From: Methanobacteriaceae archaeon
GTDB taxonomy: Archaea > Methanobacteriota > Methanobacteria > Methanobacteriales > Methanobacteriaceae
Length of the DNA: 56,691 nucleotides
NCBI GenBank assembly: GCA_017883605.1
Contig: JADGNH010000001.1
Span: forward strand, 1 to 56,691
Reading direction: 5' to 3'
The notes below the pieces were generated by a model. It searched no databases. It was not told the origin of the DNA and worked only from the letters and a program-made list of their open reading frames with translations. The position numbers and the translations under genes were made by a program. Of the stretch, positions 17,288 through 26,694 are shown piece by piece (position 1 is the stretch's first letter; every line of letters begins with the position of its first letter).

Positions 17288-17378
17288 AAGTAGGTACTAA
17301 CAGATACCATATATACTCACAATTATTATATATACTCACAATTATTATATATACTCACAATTATTATATATACCTACC
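17288..17378. repeat. three 19 bp tandem repeats flanked by an inverted repeat
   Basis: TACTCACAATTATTATATA is repeated three times with an exact 19 bp period (TACTCAC at 17314, 17333 and 17352). The array is flanked by GTAGGTA (about 17290) and TACCTAC (about 17371), which are inverted copies. It lies between the divergent 30-residue protein gene and the HxlR gene, so it holds both promoters; each unit includes a TATATA element. Confidence 0.6.
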
Positions 17379-17456
17379 TAAAGTATACTTAATATCATAG
17401 ACTATATAAATGAAAAAATAATTATAAAGAAATAATTAGAATTTAATGGTGATGAG

Positions 17457-17801
17457 ATGGTGAAAAAAGGGGAAAATGGGGAATATATCTGCTCTGTAGA
17501 AGCTGCCATTAATGAAATAGGCGGAAAATGGAAAGCGCTGATATTATGCACTTTAAAAGAGGGAAAATTAAGATTTAACGAAATTAACAAAAAATTACCT
17601 GAGATAACACAGAGAATGCTTACCAAAACCCTTCGACAGTTGGAAAAAGACGGAATCATCAAAAGAAAAGTCTATGCGGAAGTACCTCCCCGGGTTGAAT
17701 ATTCGCTTACACCCAAGGGTGAATCCGTGCTGCCCATTTTAGATTCTCTCTGCCAGTGGGGAAAAGAATATTGTGAGGACGATGAAAATTTGGAGAAATA
17801 G
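17457..17801 (+). CDS. HxlR family transcriptional regulator
   Basis: A 114-residue winged-helix regulator. C-x3-A-AINEIGGKWKALILC is the HxlR signature at residues 12-32, RFNEINKKLPEITQRMLTKTLRQLE is the HTH, and RVEYSLTPKG the wing. HxlR proteins act as dimers and often sense aldehydes, quinones or redox state; Cys12, Cys31 and later Cys residues (SLCQWGKEYCEDD) could serve in thiol sensing. It is divergent from the 30-residue cysteine protein and nitroreductase genes, its probable targets. GATGAG before the ATG serves as ribosome site. Confidence 0.9.
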   Translation: MVKKGENGEYICSVEAAINEIGGKWKALILCTLKEGKLRFNEINKKLPEITQRMLTKTLRQLEKDGIIKRKVYAEVPPRVEYSLTPKGESVLPILDSLCQWGKEYCEDDENLEK

Positions 17802-17874
17802 ATTGATATTTTAAAAATAAACTTATTTAGAAAATAAACTGATACAAAATTTCAAATAGTATAATTATTTATTT

Positions 17875-18639
17875 TTAAGATTTAACTTGTTTTAAAATAG
17901 TAGCAGCAAAAACACCCGCTCCAAATCCGTTATCAATATTAACCACCGCTATCCCCGGAGCACAAGACTGCAGCATGGCATTTAAAGCGGCGAATCCACC
18001 CTCTCCAACACCATATCCCACCGAGGTGGGCACTCCAATAACTGGAACGTCTACCAATCCTGCTACTACCGATGGCAAAGCTCCTTCCATCCCAGCCACC
18101 ACGATAAATACTTTAACATCTTCCTCCAACATTTCCCTGATCTGGGAGAACAATCTGTGGATTCCGGCCACCCCCACATCATAGGCCGCTATAACCTTCG
18201 AGCCAGCCTCCTCAGCCACCACCCGGGCCTCTTCTGCCACAGGTATGTCGGAGGTGCCGGCGGTGATCACCCCAATCTTACCCATCTTCTCTACTTCATG
18301 ATTTTTAACCACCAGAATTCTTGCTTTCTGGTTGTATTCTATTTTAAATCCATCCATAACCAGGTGTTCCAGAGATTCTCTGATGGATTGGTATCTTTCC
18401 TTATCCAGCCGGGTAACCATGATCCGCCCATTATCAGCACATCCCAGTATGATATCAATTAGTTCCTGGTCTTCCTTTCCCTCGGCAAAGACAGCCTCAG
18501 GCACCCCGGTCCTGACATCCCTACCAATATCCATCTTTGCAAAATCCTCCAATTCCCGGATTTGCATGGTTTTCAGCTTTTTTTCAGCTTCTTCAAGGGA
18601 TATTTTCCCTTCCCTAACTTTTTGAAGAATCTCTTTCAT
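17875..18639 (-). CDS. larB: nickel pincer cofactor biosynthesis protein LarB
   Basis: A 254-residue protein that carboxylates and hydrolyses nicotinate adenine dinucleotide, the first step toward the nickel-pincer nucleotide cofactor. The N-terminal 110 residues are the LarB-specific part, starting with a helix (ILQKVREGKISLEEAEKKL); residues 118-250 are a PurE-like domain with ITAGTSDIPVAEEA, VAGMEGALPSVVAGL and GVPTSVGYG. LarE and LarC are not in the window. A palindromic TATA element, CTTATATATAAG at about 18659-18670, lies just upstream, giving a very short leader. Confidence 0.92.
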   Translation of the reverse strand: MKEILQKVREGKISLEEAEKKLKTMQIRELEDFAKMDIGRDVRTGVPEAVFAEGKEDQELIDIILGCADNGRIMVTRLDKERYQSIRESLEHLVMDGFKIEYNQKARILVVKNHEVEKMGKIGVITAGTSDIPVAEEARVVAEEAGSKVIAAYDVGVAGIHRLFSQIREMLEEDVKVFIVVAGMEGALPSVVAGLVDVPVIGVPTSVGYGVGEGGFAALNAMLQSCAPGIAVVNIDNGFGAGVFAATILKQVKS

Positions 18640-18950
18640 GGTTACACTGCCCCTACCTTACTTATATATAAGATCGGAATGTTAAAAAGAATTGGATATG
18701 ATCATAAATATCTGCGAACTATGCATATTATTAAAAAACCGAGTTATCTTTATAGTGTGAATCATCCTATTCTTGGTTATTTTCTGATGATCTCCTCTAA
18801 TTTAGTTATATCGGAAAATACGAAGAAGTTTATGACTTCAAGTATTAAGAACTGCTTAGGGAATTAGTTATCAATGGAAAAGTTTAGTTTTGTTTGCCGT
18901 GGGTGGACAACTTCCGGTGCATGAAAATTTGTTTTCTTTCTCGAAAAACA
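18640..18950. other. gap between larB and the epimerase gene
   Basis: About 310 bp. Apart from the larB promoter at 18659-18670 nothing gene-like is supported: the open frames here are short and lack ribosome sites. Confidence 0.4.
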
Positions 18951-20180
18951 TTATACCCTGTTTTCTTTCAGCTCGAAGTAGTTCAGCTGGTCCTGGATAA
19001 CATCACTGAGACTGTATTTGATCTTTCCACCAATTTTCTGGATTTTTTGATTATCAGCAAGTATCAGGGGGACTTCTGCTGGTCTGAAACGGTCCGGGTT
19101 GAACTCGATGACCAGATTTCCCTGGTCCGTGTTAACGTTGATACCCTTATCCTGAATGGTGTATTCCAATCCTTCTTCCAGCATTATCTGGTCTATCCTG
19201 GTTTTATCAAAGTTAACACCAAAAACAGGGTCATTGTTTATCTCTGCCGGGTTGAAAACAGTTTTACCACCATTTATGGTTTCGATGCTGTTGATGTTCC
19301 AGCCCGCCTTCTCCAGGCCCAGTAATATGTAGCTGAGAACGGAATTGGTTCTCATGGATCCCTGGTTATATGCCTCTCCACTTTTACCCTTTTCTGCCAG
19401 TAGGAGGTATCCTTGGATGATATCAGTTACATGGGACCAGTCACGGAAGGCGTTGATGTTTCCTATGAGGATACGGTCTGCTTCCCCGTTTTTCAGTTTC
19501 ATGATCTGGTTGGTGATGACCGAAGTTACGAACATTATTCCCCTTCCAGCACCTTCATGGTTAAATGCCCGGGACACCACGGTATCCATGCCAAAGGAAT
19601 GATGATAGTTCTGCATCAGGTGATCTCCGTAGACCTTGGACACTGCATATGGCGACATTGGTCTCAAGGGGTTGGATTCCTTGACTGGTAATTCAGGTAT
19701 TGTCTCTGGTTCTGGGAAGATGGTTTTGTTTTCTTTCAGTGCATGCTGGTACTGTTCCTCTGAGGATATTACCATACCGTATTCTTCACTGGAGCCAGCG
19801 AATACGATCTTGGTATCCAGATCCTTGATGCGTATGGCTTCTAATAGGTTGGCAGTTCCAATACAGTTAATTTGTTGTGTCTCCAGTGGACGGCGGAAGG
19901 AAAGTTCCACAGAGGACTGGGCTGCCAAGTGGAAAAGATAGTCTGGCTGGGAGGTGTCAAGGGCATTGGCCAATGAGGTTATGTCGGTGAGATCTCCTTC
20001 CAACATCAACAACTTATCCTCAATTCCCTTGTCTATCAGGTTTTTCTCCATTGTCACCATATCCTCAGGCCGGATGAACCCATATACATTTGCACCATCA
20101 TCTAAAAGTTCTTTTGCCAAGTAAGAGCCAACAAATCCGTTTGCCCCGGTTATCAGGACATTTTTTCCATTACAGTTCAT
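18951..20180 (-). CDS. NAD-dependent sugar-nucleotide epimerase/dehydratase
   Basis: About 409 residues of the extended short-chain dehydrogenase family. The NAD-binding motif is TGANGFVGSY near the N-terminus, followed by FHLAAQSSVELSF, and the catalytic pair is Y-A-V-S-K; FNHEGAGRG resembles the GDP-mannose 4,6-dehydratase branch. The C-terminal 70 residues exceed the family norm and lack a recognised domain. ATG at 20180 (GGAAG upstream) is preferred to the ATG at 20210, which has no ribosome site. The likely role is making a deoxy- or epimerised sugar for glycoproteins or pseudomurein-associated glycans, but the substrate cannot be named. Confidence 0.85.
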   Translation of the reverse strand: MNCNGKNVLITGANGFVGSYLAKELLDDGANVYGFIRPEDMVTMEKNLIDKGIEDKLLMLEGDLTDITSLANALDTSQPDYLFHLAAQSSVELSFRRPLETQQINCIGTANLLEAIRIKDLDTKIVFAGSSEEYGMVISSEEQYQHALKENKTIFPEPETIPELPVKESNPLRPMSPYAVSKVYGDHLMQNYHHSFGMDTVVSRAFNHEGAGRGIMFVTSVITNQIMKLKNGEADRILIGNINAFRDWSHVTDIIQGYLLLAEKGKSGEAYNQGSMRTNSVLSYILLGLEKAGWNINSIETINGGKTVFNPAEINNDPVFGVNFDKTRIDQIMLEEGLEYTIQDKGINVNTDQGNLVIEFNPDRFRPAEVPLILADNQKIQKIGGKIKYSLSDVIQDQLNYFELKENRV

Positions 20181-20627
20181 AGTATCTTCCACATAATCAG
20201 TTATATGCAAATTAAATAATTTCTTTGTATTGTGGGATAATTTTAATTTATTTATCCTAATTATAAATTATTTTATAAATTTATAAAATCTGCTAATTCA
20301 TTTAATGTTTGAATAAGGATTATCTTAAACTTTTAATATTTGAATAGTCATTAATTTAATCTATTAATCCATTAAAACGATTCTAATCAGAGTTTACAAA
20401 CAAGGTTAATTTTATGTCCTTGTAGTAATTTATGTATTACAAACTATAAAAAAAATTCATAAAACAGTGCAAATAAAAGAAATTCATAAAAGATGATCTT
20501 AAAAACAAAGATGATCTTAAAAAAACTACAAATAGAATTATAAAAAATGTATAAACTAATAAGTAAAATAAATAAGTTTCATCTCATTTTAAAAATAGAT
20601 TTTAGATTAAATATCTGAGGTATCACG
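20181..20627. other. gap before hypF with small direct repeats
   Basis: About 450 bp of AT-rich DNA without a gene. AAATTCATAAAA and AAGATGATCTTAAAAA are each duplicated (the latter near 20490 and 20508). The last 30 bp hold the CTGAGG ribosome site of hypF. Confidence 0.4.
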
Positions 20628-22931
20628 GTGAATAGAGCCAGAATATTAGTTCAGGGAATAGTACAGGGTGTTGGATTCAGGCCCACAGTTTACAGGATAG
20701 CAAAAGCTATGAGACTTAAGGGTTACGTTAGAAACCTGGGTAACATCGTTGAAATCGTGCTAGAAGGAGATAAAGATGTTATAAAGAGTTTCACAGAAAA
20801 TTTAAAGTTAAAAAAGCCCCCCATATCCAAGATAAGCTCTTTAAAAATAGAGTGGTTAGATTCTAATGTTTCAGGTGATTTTAATGATTTTCAGATACTT
20901 TCAAGCTCAAAAAACTTCTCCGGATCAGCGGTAATACCTCCGGACCTGGCGACCTGTGATAGTTGCCTTAAAGAAGTTTTCAACAGCCGTGACAGAAGGT
21001 ACGGTTACCCCTTCACGGCCTGTACCGATTGCGGTCCCCGTTTCACGGTTATAAGCTCAATTCCTTATGACAGAGAGCGGACGTCAATGGATGAATTTCC
21101 CCTCTGCCCAGAATGCCTTAAAGAGTATCAAAACCCCGAGGACAGACGCTACCATGCAGAGGCTACCTGCTGCCCGGTGTGCGGGCCTTCCGTCTTTTTA
21201 TACCAGAATGATATTTTGGATTCAGAAGATCCCATAAAAGAAGCTGTAGAACTGATAGATGAAGGCAATATACTGGCAGTGAAGGGTATTGGGGGTACTC
21301 ACCTGGTTGCCAAGACAACAGAAGATGACCCCGTGGTTGAGCTCAGAAAGCGGTTGGGAAGATTTAATCAGCCTTTTGCCTGCATGTCTCCCTCAGTTGA
21401 GACCATCAGAAGCTTTGCCGAGGTTTCAGATCCAGAAGAAGAAACTCTAAAGTCAAGAAGCAGACCCATAGTTGTCCTAAACAAAAATGAAAACTATCAT
21501 CTATCCCCCTATGTTTCACCAGAGCTCCATAACCTGGGAGTGATGCTTCCCTACTCTGCATTACATCATATGCTGTTTAAACACTCCCCAGAGCCTGCCT
21601 ACATCATGACCTCTGCCAACCTGCCGGGAGAACCTATGCTCATCGAAAACAGTGAAATTATAGACAAACTGCAGGGAATAGCAGACTATTTCCTCCTGCA
21701 CAATCGAAAAATTATAAACCGCTGCGACGACTCAGTGGTAAGGTTCAGAGGGAACGATTTAGCATTTATACGGCGTTCTAGGGGTTACGTTCCAGAACCT
21801 TATGATTTTTCCCTGTTCCACAGCGATTTGAAGGTGCTGGCATTGGGTCCAGAGATCGATGTGACCTTCTCCCTTTTAAAGGATGGTAAATGCTACGTAT
21901 CTCAACATATTGGAGATACAACCAAGTATGAGACTTTTAAATATCTCCAAAAGTCTATAAAATATCTTATGGAAATAACCAAGACCGATTCTGTGGATGT
22001 GGTTGCCTGTGATCTTCATCCCATGTTTTTTACCTCAAAACTGGCCCATGAGTTAAGCGGAAGATTTGAGTGCGATGTTTTTAAGGTCCAGCACCACCAC
22101 GCCCATGCAGCTGCTCTGGCTGTGGATAATGGAGTCCCGGAGATGATATGTATAGCTGCAGATGGGGTGGGCTATGGTGATGACGGAACTGCCTGGGGCG
22201 GTGAAATACTACATTATCAGGGAGCGGAATATGAGAGGACCGGCAGCATGATGCCGCAAAAAATGGTTGGAGGAGATTTAACCACCAAATATCCAGTTAG
22301 AATGTTAATGACCATGTTATACGATTACTACAGTGAAGATGAGCTCAAAAACCTCATGAGAACAGAATTCATAGAATATTTCAAGCACGGTACCAGGGAA
22401 GTTGATCTGATAGCTCAACAGCTTAAAAAAGGTTTTAATATCATCCAGACCACCAGTACCGGGCGAGTGTTGGATGCTATCTCAGCAGCTCTCCATATAT
22501 GTGGTAAAAGGACATATGAGGGTGAATGTGCAATGAAACTGGAATCAGTGGCCTATAAAGGGAAAGAAGCCTTTGAAATTCCTCCAAAAATCGAAAAGCA
22601 GGGAAAGATGAATGTGCTGGATACTTCAAAGATATTGCTTTCTGTTTTAGAGAAAAAATTTGCAGGTGAAAATGTAAATAATATTGCCCTGGCTGCTCAG
22701 AAGGCTGTTTCAGTTGGTCTGGCAGAACTGGCCATAAAAACTGCGGATAAGACCGGAGTGAATATTATAGGAGGTTCCGGTGGGGTTTTTTACAACGAAG
22801 CCATAAGCATGGCCATTAAAAAAACATTGGAATCTGCAGGCTATGAATTCATTCAGCACAGAAACAGTTGCGCAGGCGATGGTTCTGTTTCCATGGGGCA
22901 GGCTGCGGTGGCTGCAATGCATTTCCAGTAG
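20628..22931 (+). CDS. hypF: carbamoyltransferase HypF
   Basis: A 767-residue maturation enzyme that uses carbamoyl phosphate to carbamoylate HypE, the source of the cyanide ligands of [NiFe] hydrogenases. Domains in order: acylphosphatase (GIVQGVGFRPTVYRIA, residues 8-23), two zinc-finger pairs (CDSC/CTDC and CPEC/CPVC, about 109-186), a YrdC-like domain (about 200-380), and the Kae1-like carbamoyltransferase domain with VQHHHAHAAALAVDNG (about 488-503). Length is normal. GTG is the start, seven bases after CTGAGG. The F420 hydrogenase of this window is a likely client. Confidence 0.95.
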   Translation: MNRARILVQGIVQGVGFRPTVYRIAKAMRLKGYVRNLGNIVEIVLEGDKDVIKSFTENLKLKKPPISKISSLKIEWLDSNVSGDFNDFQILSSSKNFSGSAVIPPDLATCDSCLKEVFNSRDRRYGYPFTACTDCGPRFTVISSIPYDRERTSMDEFPLCPECLKEYQNPEDRRYHAEATCCPVCGPSVFLYQNDILDSEDPIKEAVELIDEGNILAVKGIGGTHLVAKTTEDDPVVELRKRLGRFNQPFACMSPSVETIRSFAEVSDPEEETLKSRSRPIVVLNKNENYHLSPYVSPELHNLGVMLPYSALHHMLFKHSPEPAYIMTSANLPGEPMLIENSEIIDKLQGIADYFLLHNRKIINRCDDSVVRFRGNDLAFIRRSRGYVPEPYDFSLFHSDLKVLALGPEIDVTFSLLKDGKCYVSQHIGDTTKYETFKYLQKSIKYLMEITKTDSVDVVACDLHPMFFTSKLAHELSGRFECDVFKVQHHHAHAAALAVDNGVPEMICIAADGVGYGDDGTAWGGEILHYQGAEYERTGSMMPQKMVGGDLTTKYPVRMLMTMLYDYYSEDELKNLMRTEFIEYFKHGTREVDLIAQQLKKGFNIIQTTSTGRVLDAISAALHICGKRTYEGECAMKLESVAYKGKEAFEIPPKIEKQGKMNVLDTSKILLSVLEKKFAGENVNNIALAAQKAVSVGLAELAIKTADKTGVNIIGGSGGVFYNEAISMAIKKTLESAGYEFIQHRNSCAGDGSVSMGQAAVAAMHFQ

Positions 22932-23098
22932 AAGTAAGTATGATATGCAATTCCAGGATACCGATTTTGATAGTATTCCCGGATATAGTTATGATGCGAT
23001 TCTACATGTGATTCATGCTTAAAATAGTAGTTTAATATCTTCAATGAGTGACCAATAGTATTAGGTTAGTTATCAACAGCTCTAATCCTTCAATAGGC

Positions 23099-23578
23099 CT
23101 AATCCTCTGCTATTACGGGTAGATTCAGTGAACGTTTCTTTAAAGCTCGTTTTCTTTCATCTAATTGTTTCAAAAGGTTTTTCGCATGCTTTATGGCATC
23201 ATCATAATTTTCTATGAGACTTTCCAGTTCATCTGAAACCTCTTCTCCCATTCGAGATCTTTCTTCCAATCTCTGAAGTTCCTGAAATTCATGGCCAGGT
23301 AATTTCACCCGGATGTTGCCCTGGCTGATGAATATCTGAAATTCGATATTCTGGGAGATATCATAGTACTTCCTGGGTCTTCCCCTTTCGATTTTCTGGA
23401 ATGAAGAGCTTAGTAAACCCGTCTCCTCCATGGCCCGCAGGTGTTCGATGATGGCCTTTTGGCCCACTTCTAACTCCTGAGATATCTGGCTTACGAAGCG
23501 AGGCTCATCTCTCAGAAAATTTAGTATATCTCTACGGGTTTTACATCCCATTACGTCCAGTATTTCTTCTAGATTCAT
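23099..23578 (-). CDS. ArsR-like winged-helix regulator, candidate heat-shock repressor
   Basis: A 159-residue regulator with an N-terminal winged helix (CKTRRDILNFLRDEPRFVSQ, then ISQELEVGQKAIIEHLRAMEETG) and a wing with RGRPRKYYDIS, followed by a C-terminal coiled coil rich in Glu, Lys and Arg. This arrangement resembles archaeal heat-shock repressors such as Phr and HSR1. It is divergent from grpE-dnaK, and the shared intergenic region contains a multiplied promoter/operator unit. A role as repressor of the chaperone genes and of itself is inferred, not shown. Confidence 0.85.
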   Translation of the reverse strand: MNLEEILDVMGCKTRRDILNFLRDEPRFVSQISQELEVGQKAIIEHLRAMEETGLLSSSFQKIERGRPRKYYDISQNIEFQIFISQGNIRVKLPGHEFQELQRLEERSRMGEEVSDELESLIENYDDAIKHAKNLLKQLDERKRALKKRSLNLPVIAED

Positions 23579-23955
23579 TTATTATCACTTTTTGTCTATC
23601 AAATTGCTGGTCTTATCTAAATTTAGTTATGTTATTTAAATTTTAATCATTTTTAAGTTTTAATTTACCTTTTTTAAACTTTTCTAATCTATTATAATTT
23701 TTTTAATCTAATTTATCCATTTAAATCTACTTTTAATCTTAAATCTACTTTTAATTTATTAATAATCTAATTTTTTTAACCCACTTATTCTGCGAAAAGT
23801 TTATATAACCTTTAGTTACTATAATAGTTAAAGGTTTATATAACTTTTGGTAACTATAATCCAAAGATTTATATAACCTATGGTAACTATAATAACCTAT
23901 GGTAACTATAATAGTTGAAGGTTACTTTATTCTTATCCCTTAAAAAGGTGTATAA
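23579..23955. promoter_or_regulatory. multiplied chaperone promoter/operator region
   Basis: This regulator-grpE gap holds three near-identical TATA elements TTTATATAAC starting about 23800, 23835 and 23868, each followed by a box of the form GGTAACTATAAT (first copy AGTTACTATAAT). A fourth box without TATA lies at 23901-23912. ACTATAAT begins at 23818, 23853, 23886 and 23905. The array ends about 30 bp before the AAGGTG ribosome site of grpE. The remaining 200 bp toward the regulator are T-rich without clear signals. Confidence 0.7.
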
Positions 23956-24513
23956 ATGACTGATAAAAAAGAACTAGAGAAGTTAAAAAAAGATCTGGGT
24001 GATCTGAAATCTGAGTTAGATAAAAAAAATGCGGAAATTCAAAAGAAAGATGCAGAGATTCAGGAAAAAGATCAAGAAATTCAAGATAAAGATGGAAAGA
24101 TAGATGACCACTATCATCAGCTGCAGCGGATGCAGGCTGACTTTGAAAACTACAAAAAAAGATCAGAGAGAGATATTAAAGAATACATAAAATATGCCAA
24201 CGAAAATTTAATTGTCAAAATAATAGAAGTCTACGAGGACCTGGAAAGGGCTCTTAAGGCTGAGAAATCCCACGACCTCAAAGAGGGTGTGAAAATGATC
24301 TACAAAAAACTAGATGACATCCTGAAAGTAGAAGGCCTTAATGAAATATGTGCCGAGGGTGAAAAATTTGACCCCTTCAAACACGAAGCCCTCCTGGTTG
24401 AAAATCATGAAGACTACGACAACGGAATTGTTATAGAAGAGCTTGGAAAGGGATATACCCTGGATTCAAAGGTAATTAAATATTCAAAGGTAAAGGTTTG
24501 TAAAAAAAGGTGA
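23956..24513 (+). CDS. grpE: nucleotide exchange factor GrpE
   Basis: A 185-residue cochaperone that releases ADP from DnaK. The N-terminal 60 residues are a long heptad coiled coil built from near-repeats of K/D-A-E-I-Q-x-K-D; the centre DFENYKKRSERDIKEYIKYANE is the GrpE four-helix-bundle signature; the C-terminal beta domain contains FDPFKHEALLVENHE and YTLDSKVIKYSKVKV. The stop lies six bases before the dnaK start codon, so the two are cotranslated. The coiled-coil part looks expanded by repetition. Confidence 0.95.
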   Translation: MTDKKELEKLKKDLGDLKSELDKKNAEIQKKDAEIQEKDQEIQDKDGKIDDHYHQLQRMQADFENYKKRSERDIKEYIKYANENLIVKIIEVYEDLERALKAEKSHDLKEGVKMIYKKLDDILKVEGLNEICAEGEKFDPFKHEALLVENHEDYDNGIVIEELGKGYTLDSKVIKYSKVKVCKKR

Positions 24514-24519
24514 TATAAT

Positions 24520-26391
24520 ATGGTAAAAAAAGAGAAGATAATAGGTATAGATTTAGGAACCAGTAACTCTGCCGCAGCAGCGTTCATCGGTGGTAAACCC
24601 ACCATAATACCCAGTGCAGAAGGTGCAACCCAATATGGTAAATCATTCCCCAGCTACGTGGCATTTACCAGCGAAGGACAGAAATTGGTTGGAGAACCGG
24701 CCAGAAGACAGGCCGTTACCAACCCGGAACACACCATAACCGCCATTAAAAGACAGATGGGTACCAACTACAAAGTAGATATAGCAGGTAAGCAGTACAC
24801 CCCCCAGGAGATCTCAGCATTAATCCTGCAGAAGATCAAAAAGGACTCAGAAGCCTTCCTTGGCGAAGAGGTTAAAAAAGCAGTAATAACTGTTCCGGCT
24901 TACTTCGACGACAATCAGAGGACAGCCACCAAAGATGCCGGTACCATAGCCGGTTTAGAAGTGGTAAGACTGGTCAACGAACCCACAGCAGCCAGCCTGG
25001 CCTACGGTATCGATAAGGAATCAGAAGAAGAACTTGAAATACTGGTATTCGACTTTGGAGGCGGAACCCTGGATGTAACCGTTATGGAATTCGGTGGAGG
25101 TGTATTTGAGGTTAGATCCACCAGTGGAGACACCAAACTAGGTGGAACCGACATGGACGTTGTGGTTATGGACTACCTCGCCTCTGAATTTAAAAAAGAA
25201 ACCGGCGTAGACATCATGAACGACGACCAGGCCGTGCAGAGACTTAGAGAAGCCTCAGAAAAGGCTAAAATAGAGCTTTCCACCACTCTAACCACAGACA
25301 TAAACCTGCCATTTATAACTGCAACCCATGAAGGCCCCAAACACCTTACTCATACCCTCAGCAGATCCAAGTTAGAGGAACTGGTGGATCCTATCATTAA
25401 AAAATGTGCAGCACCTATGGAACAGGCCATAAAAGATGCTAAAATGACCAAAACCGACGTGGACAAGATCATAATGGTGGGAGGACCAACCAGAATGCCC
25501 TCCGTTCAGAAATTCGTGGAAGATTTCATAGGAAAATCTGTTGAAACAGGAATAGACCCCATGGAGTGTGTGGCCGTAGGGGCAGCTATACAAGGTGGTG
25601 TACTTGCCGGAGAAATTAAAGATCTAGTTTTACTAGATGTCACACCACTATCACTGGGTATAGAAACCCTGGGAGGCGTTTTCACTAAATTGATTGAAAA
25701 TAACACCACCATACCCACCAAAAAGAGCCAGATATTTACCACAGCCGCAGATAACCAGACTTCAGTGGATATTCATGTCCTGCAGGGTGAAAGATCCATG
25801 GCAGGCGGCAACACCACCCTGGGAAGGTTCCAGCTAATAGGTATACCACCAGCACCAAGGGGAATACCCCAGATCGAGGTTACCTTCGACATCGACGCCA
25901 ACGGTATCATGAACGTATCAGCCAAGGACACCGGGACCGGGAAAGAGCAAAGAGTAACTATAACCGCTCCTAACAAGCTATCAAAAGAGGAAATAGACCA
26001 GAAAGTCAAGGAAGCTGAGATGCATGCTGAAGAAGACAAAAAGAAACAGGAAGAAATCGAAATAAGGAACAACGCAGACTCCATGATCTACACCTCAGAA
26101 AAAACCCTGGAGGAACTGGGGGACAAAGTAGATTCTAATCAGAAATCTAAGGTAGAAGGATTGGTTAAAGAACTGAGAGAGCTTATAGGTGGTGATGACC
26201 TGGCAACGATTAAGACCAAAACCGACGAACTCAGTAAAGCCGTGCAAGAAGTTGGCGCCGCCATTTACCAGCAGGCACAACAGGAACAACAGGCACAAGC
26301 ACAACAGGAAGCTCAGGGTCAGCAAGATGCTGGAAAGGATCCTAAAGATGGTGATGACACTGTAGATGCTGATTACGAGGTCAAAAAATAA
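24520..26391 (+). CDS. dnaK: molecular chaperone DnaK (Hsp70)
   Basis: A 623-residue Hsp70. The ATPase domain starts IGIDLGTSNSAAAAF and contains VPAYFDDNQR, VNEPTAASLAYG, VFDFGGGTLDVT and VGGPTRMPSVQ; the linker is KDLVLLDVTPLSLG; the substrate domain ends with a helical lid and a tail rich in Gln (QQAQQEQQAQAQQEAQGQQ) and then Asp. The bacterial-type GrpE/DnaJ partners flank it, as in other methanogens that acquired this system from bacteria. A GGGGAAA-TTTTTTCCC hairpin follows the stop. Confidence 0.97.
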   Translation: MVKKEKIIGIDLGTSNSAAAAFIGGKPTIIPSAEGATQYGKSFPSYVAFTSEGQKLVGEPARRQAVTNPEHTITAIKRQMGTNYKVDIAGKQYTPQEISALILQKIKKDSEAFLGEEVKKAVITVPAYFDDNQRTATKDAGTIAGLEVVRLVNEPTAASLAYGIDKESEEELEILVFDFGGGTLDVTVMEFGGGVFEVRSTSGDTKLGGTDMDVVVMDYLASEFKKETGVDIMNDDQAVQRLREASEKAKIELSTTLTTDINLPFITATHEGPKHLTHTLSRSKLEELVDPIIKKCAAPMEQAIKDAKMTKTDVDKIIMVGGPTRMPSVQKFVEDFIGKSVETGIDPMECVAVGAAIQGGVLAGEIKDLVLLDVTPLSLGIETLGGVFTKLIENNTTIPTKKSQIFTTAADNQTSVDIHVLQGERSMAGGNTTLGRFQLIGIPPAPRGIPQIEVTFDIDANGIMNVSAKDTGTGKEQRVTITAPNKLSKEEIDQKVKEAEMHAEEDKKKQEEIEIRNNADSMIYTSEKTLEELGDKVDSNQKSKVEGLVKELRELIGGDDLATIKTKTDELSKAVQEVGAAIYQQAQQEQQAQAQQEAQGQQDAGKDPKDGDDTVDADYEVKK

Positions 26392-26410
26392 AGAACAGTT
26401 AAGCAAAAGT

Positions 26411-26432
26411 GGGGAAATACTTTTTTCCCTAC
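26411..26432 (+). terminator. hairpin after dnaK
   Basis: GTGGGGAAATACTTTTTTCCCTAC-type stem (GGGAAA paired with TTTCCC across a short T-rich loop) 20 bp after the dnaK stop, followed by AT-rich DNA. It may end or process the grpE-dnaK transcript before dnaJ. Confidence 0.4.
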
Positions 26433-26440
26433 TTTATAAT

Positions 26441-26505
26441 TTTATTTAGGATTATTAAGATTAAATTCAGGATTTATTTAGGATTATTAAGATTAAATTC
26501 AGGAT
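26441..26505. repeat. 32 bp tandem duplication between dnaK and dnaJ
   Basis: The unit beginning TTATTTAGGATTATTAAG and ending in TAAATTCAGGA is present twice in tandem, with AGGATTATT at 26448 and 26480, a 32 bp period. A third partial copy starts at about 26510. The rest of the 300 bp dnaK-dnaJ gap is AT-rich and empty apart from the dnaJ promoter. Confidence 0.5.
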
Positions 26506-26694
26506 TTTATTGGAATTAGTATAAGATATTTACGATTATATTTGAAGTATTGAATTTAAAATTTATTGAAAAATTTAGTATTTATTAAAGTGTTAACAAT
26601 TAAATAATTGAAAAGATTAGTTTTAAAGAATAAATAAAATTAAGTTCAATTTTCAAATTCCAGAAATAATTTAAAACTTGAAGGTAAGGATTAT

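Noticed and set aside
18894..19941. Several long plus-strand open frames opposite the epimerase gene
   Set aside because: They are antisense shadows: the minus-strand frame has a full SDR motif set and the plus frames have no ribosome sites or known domains.
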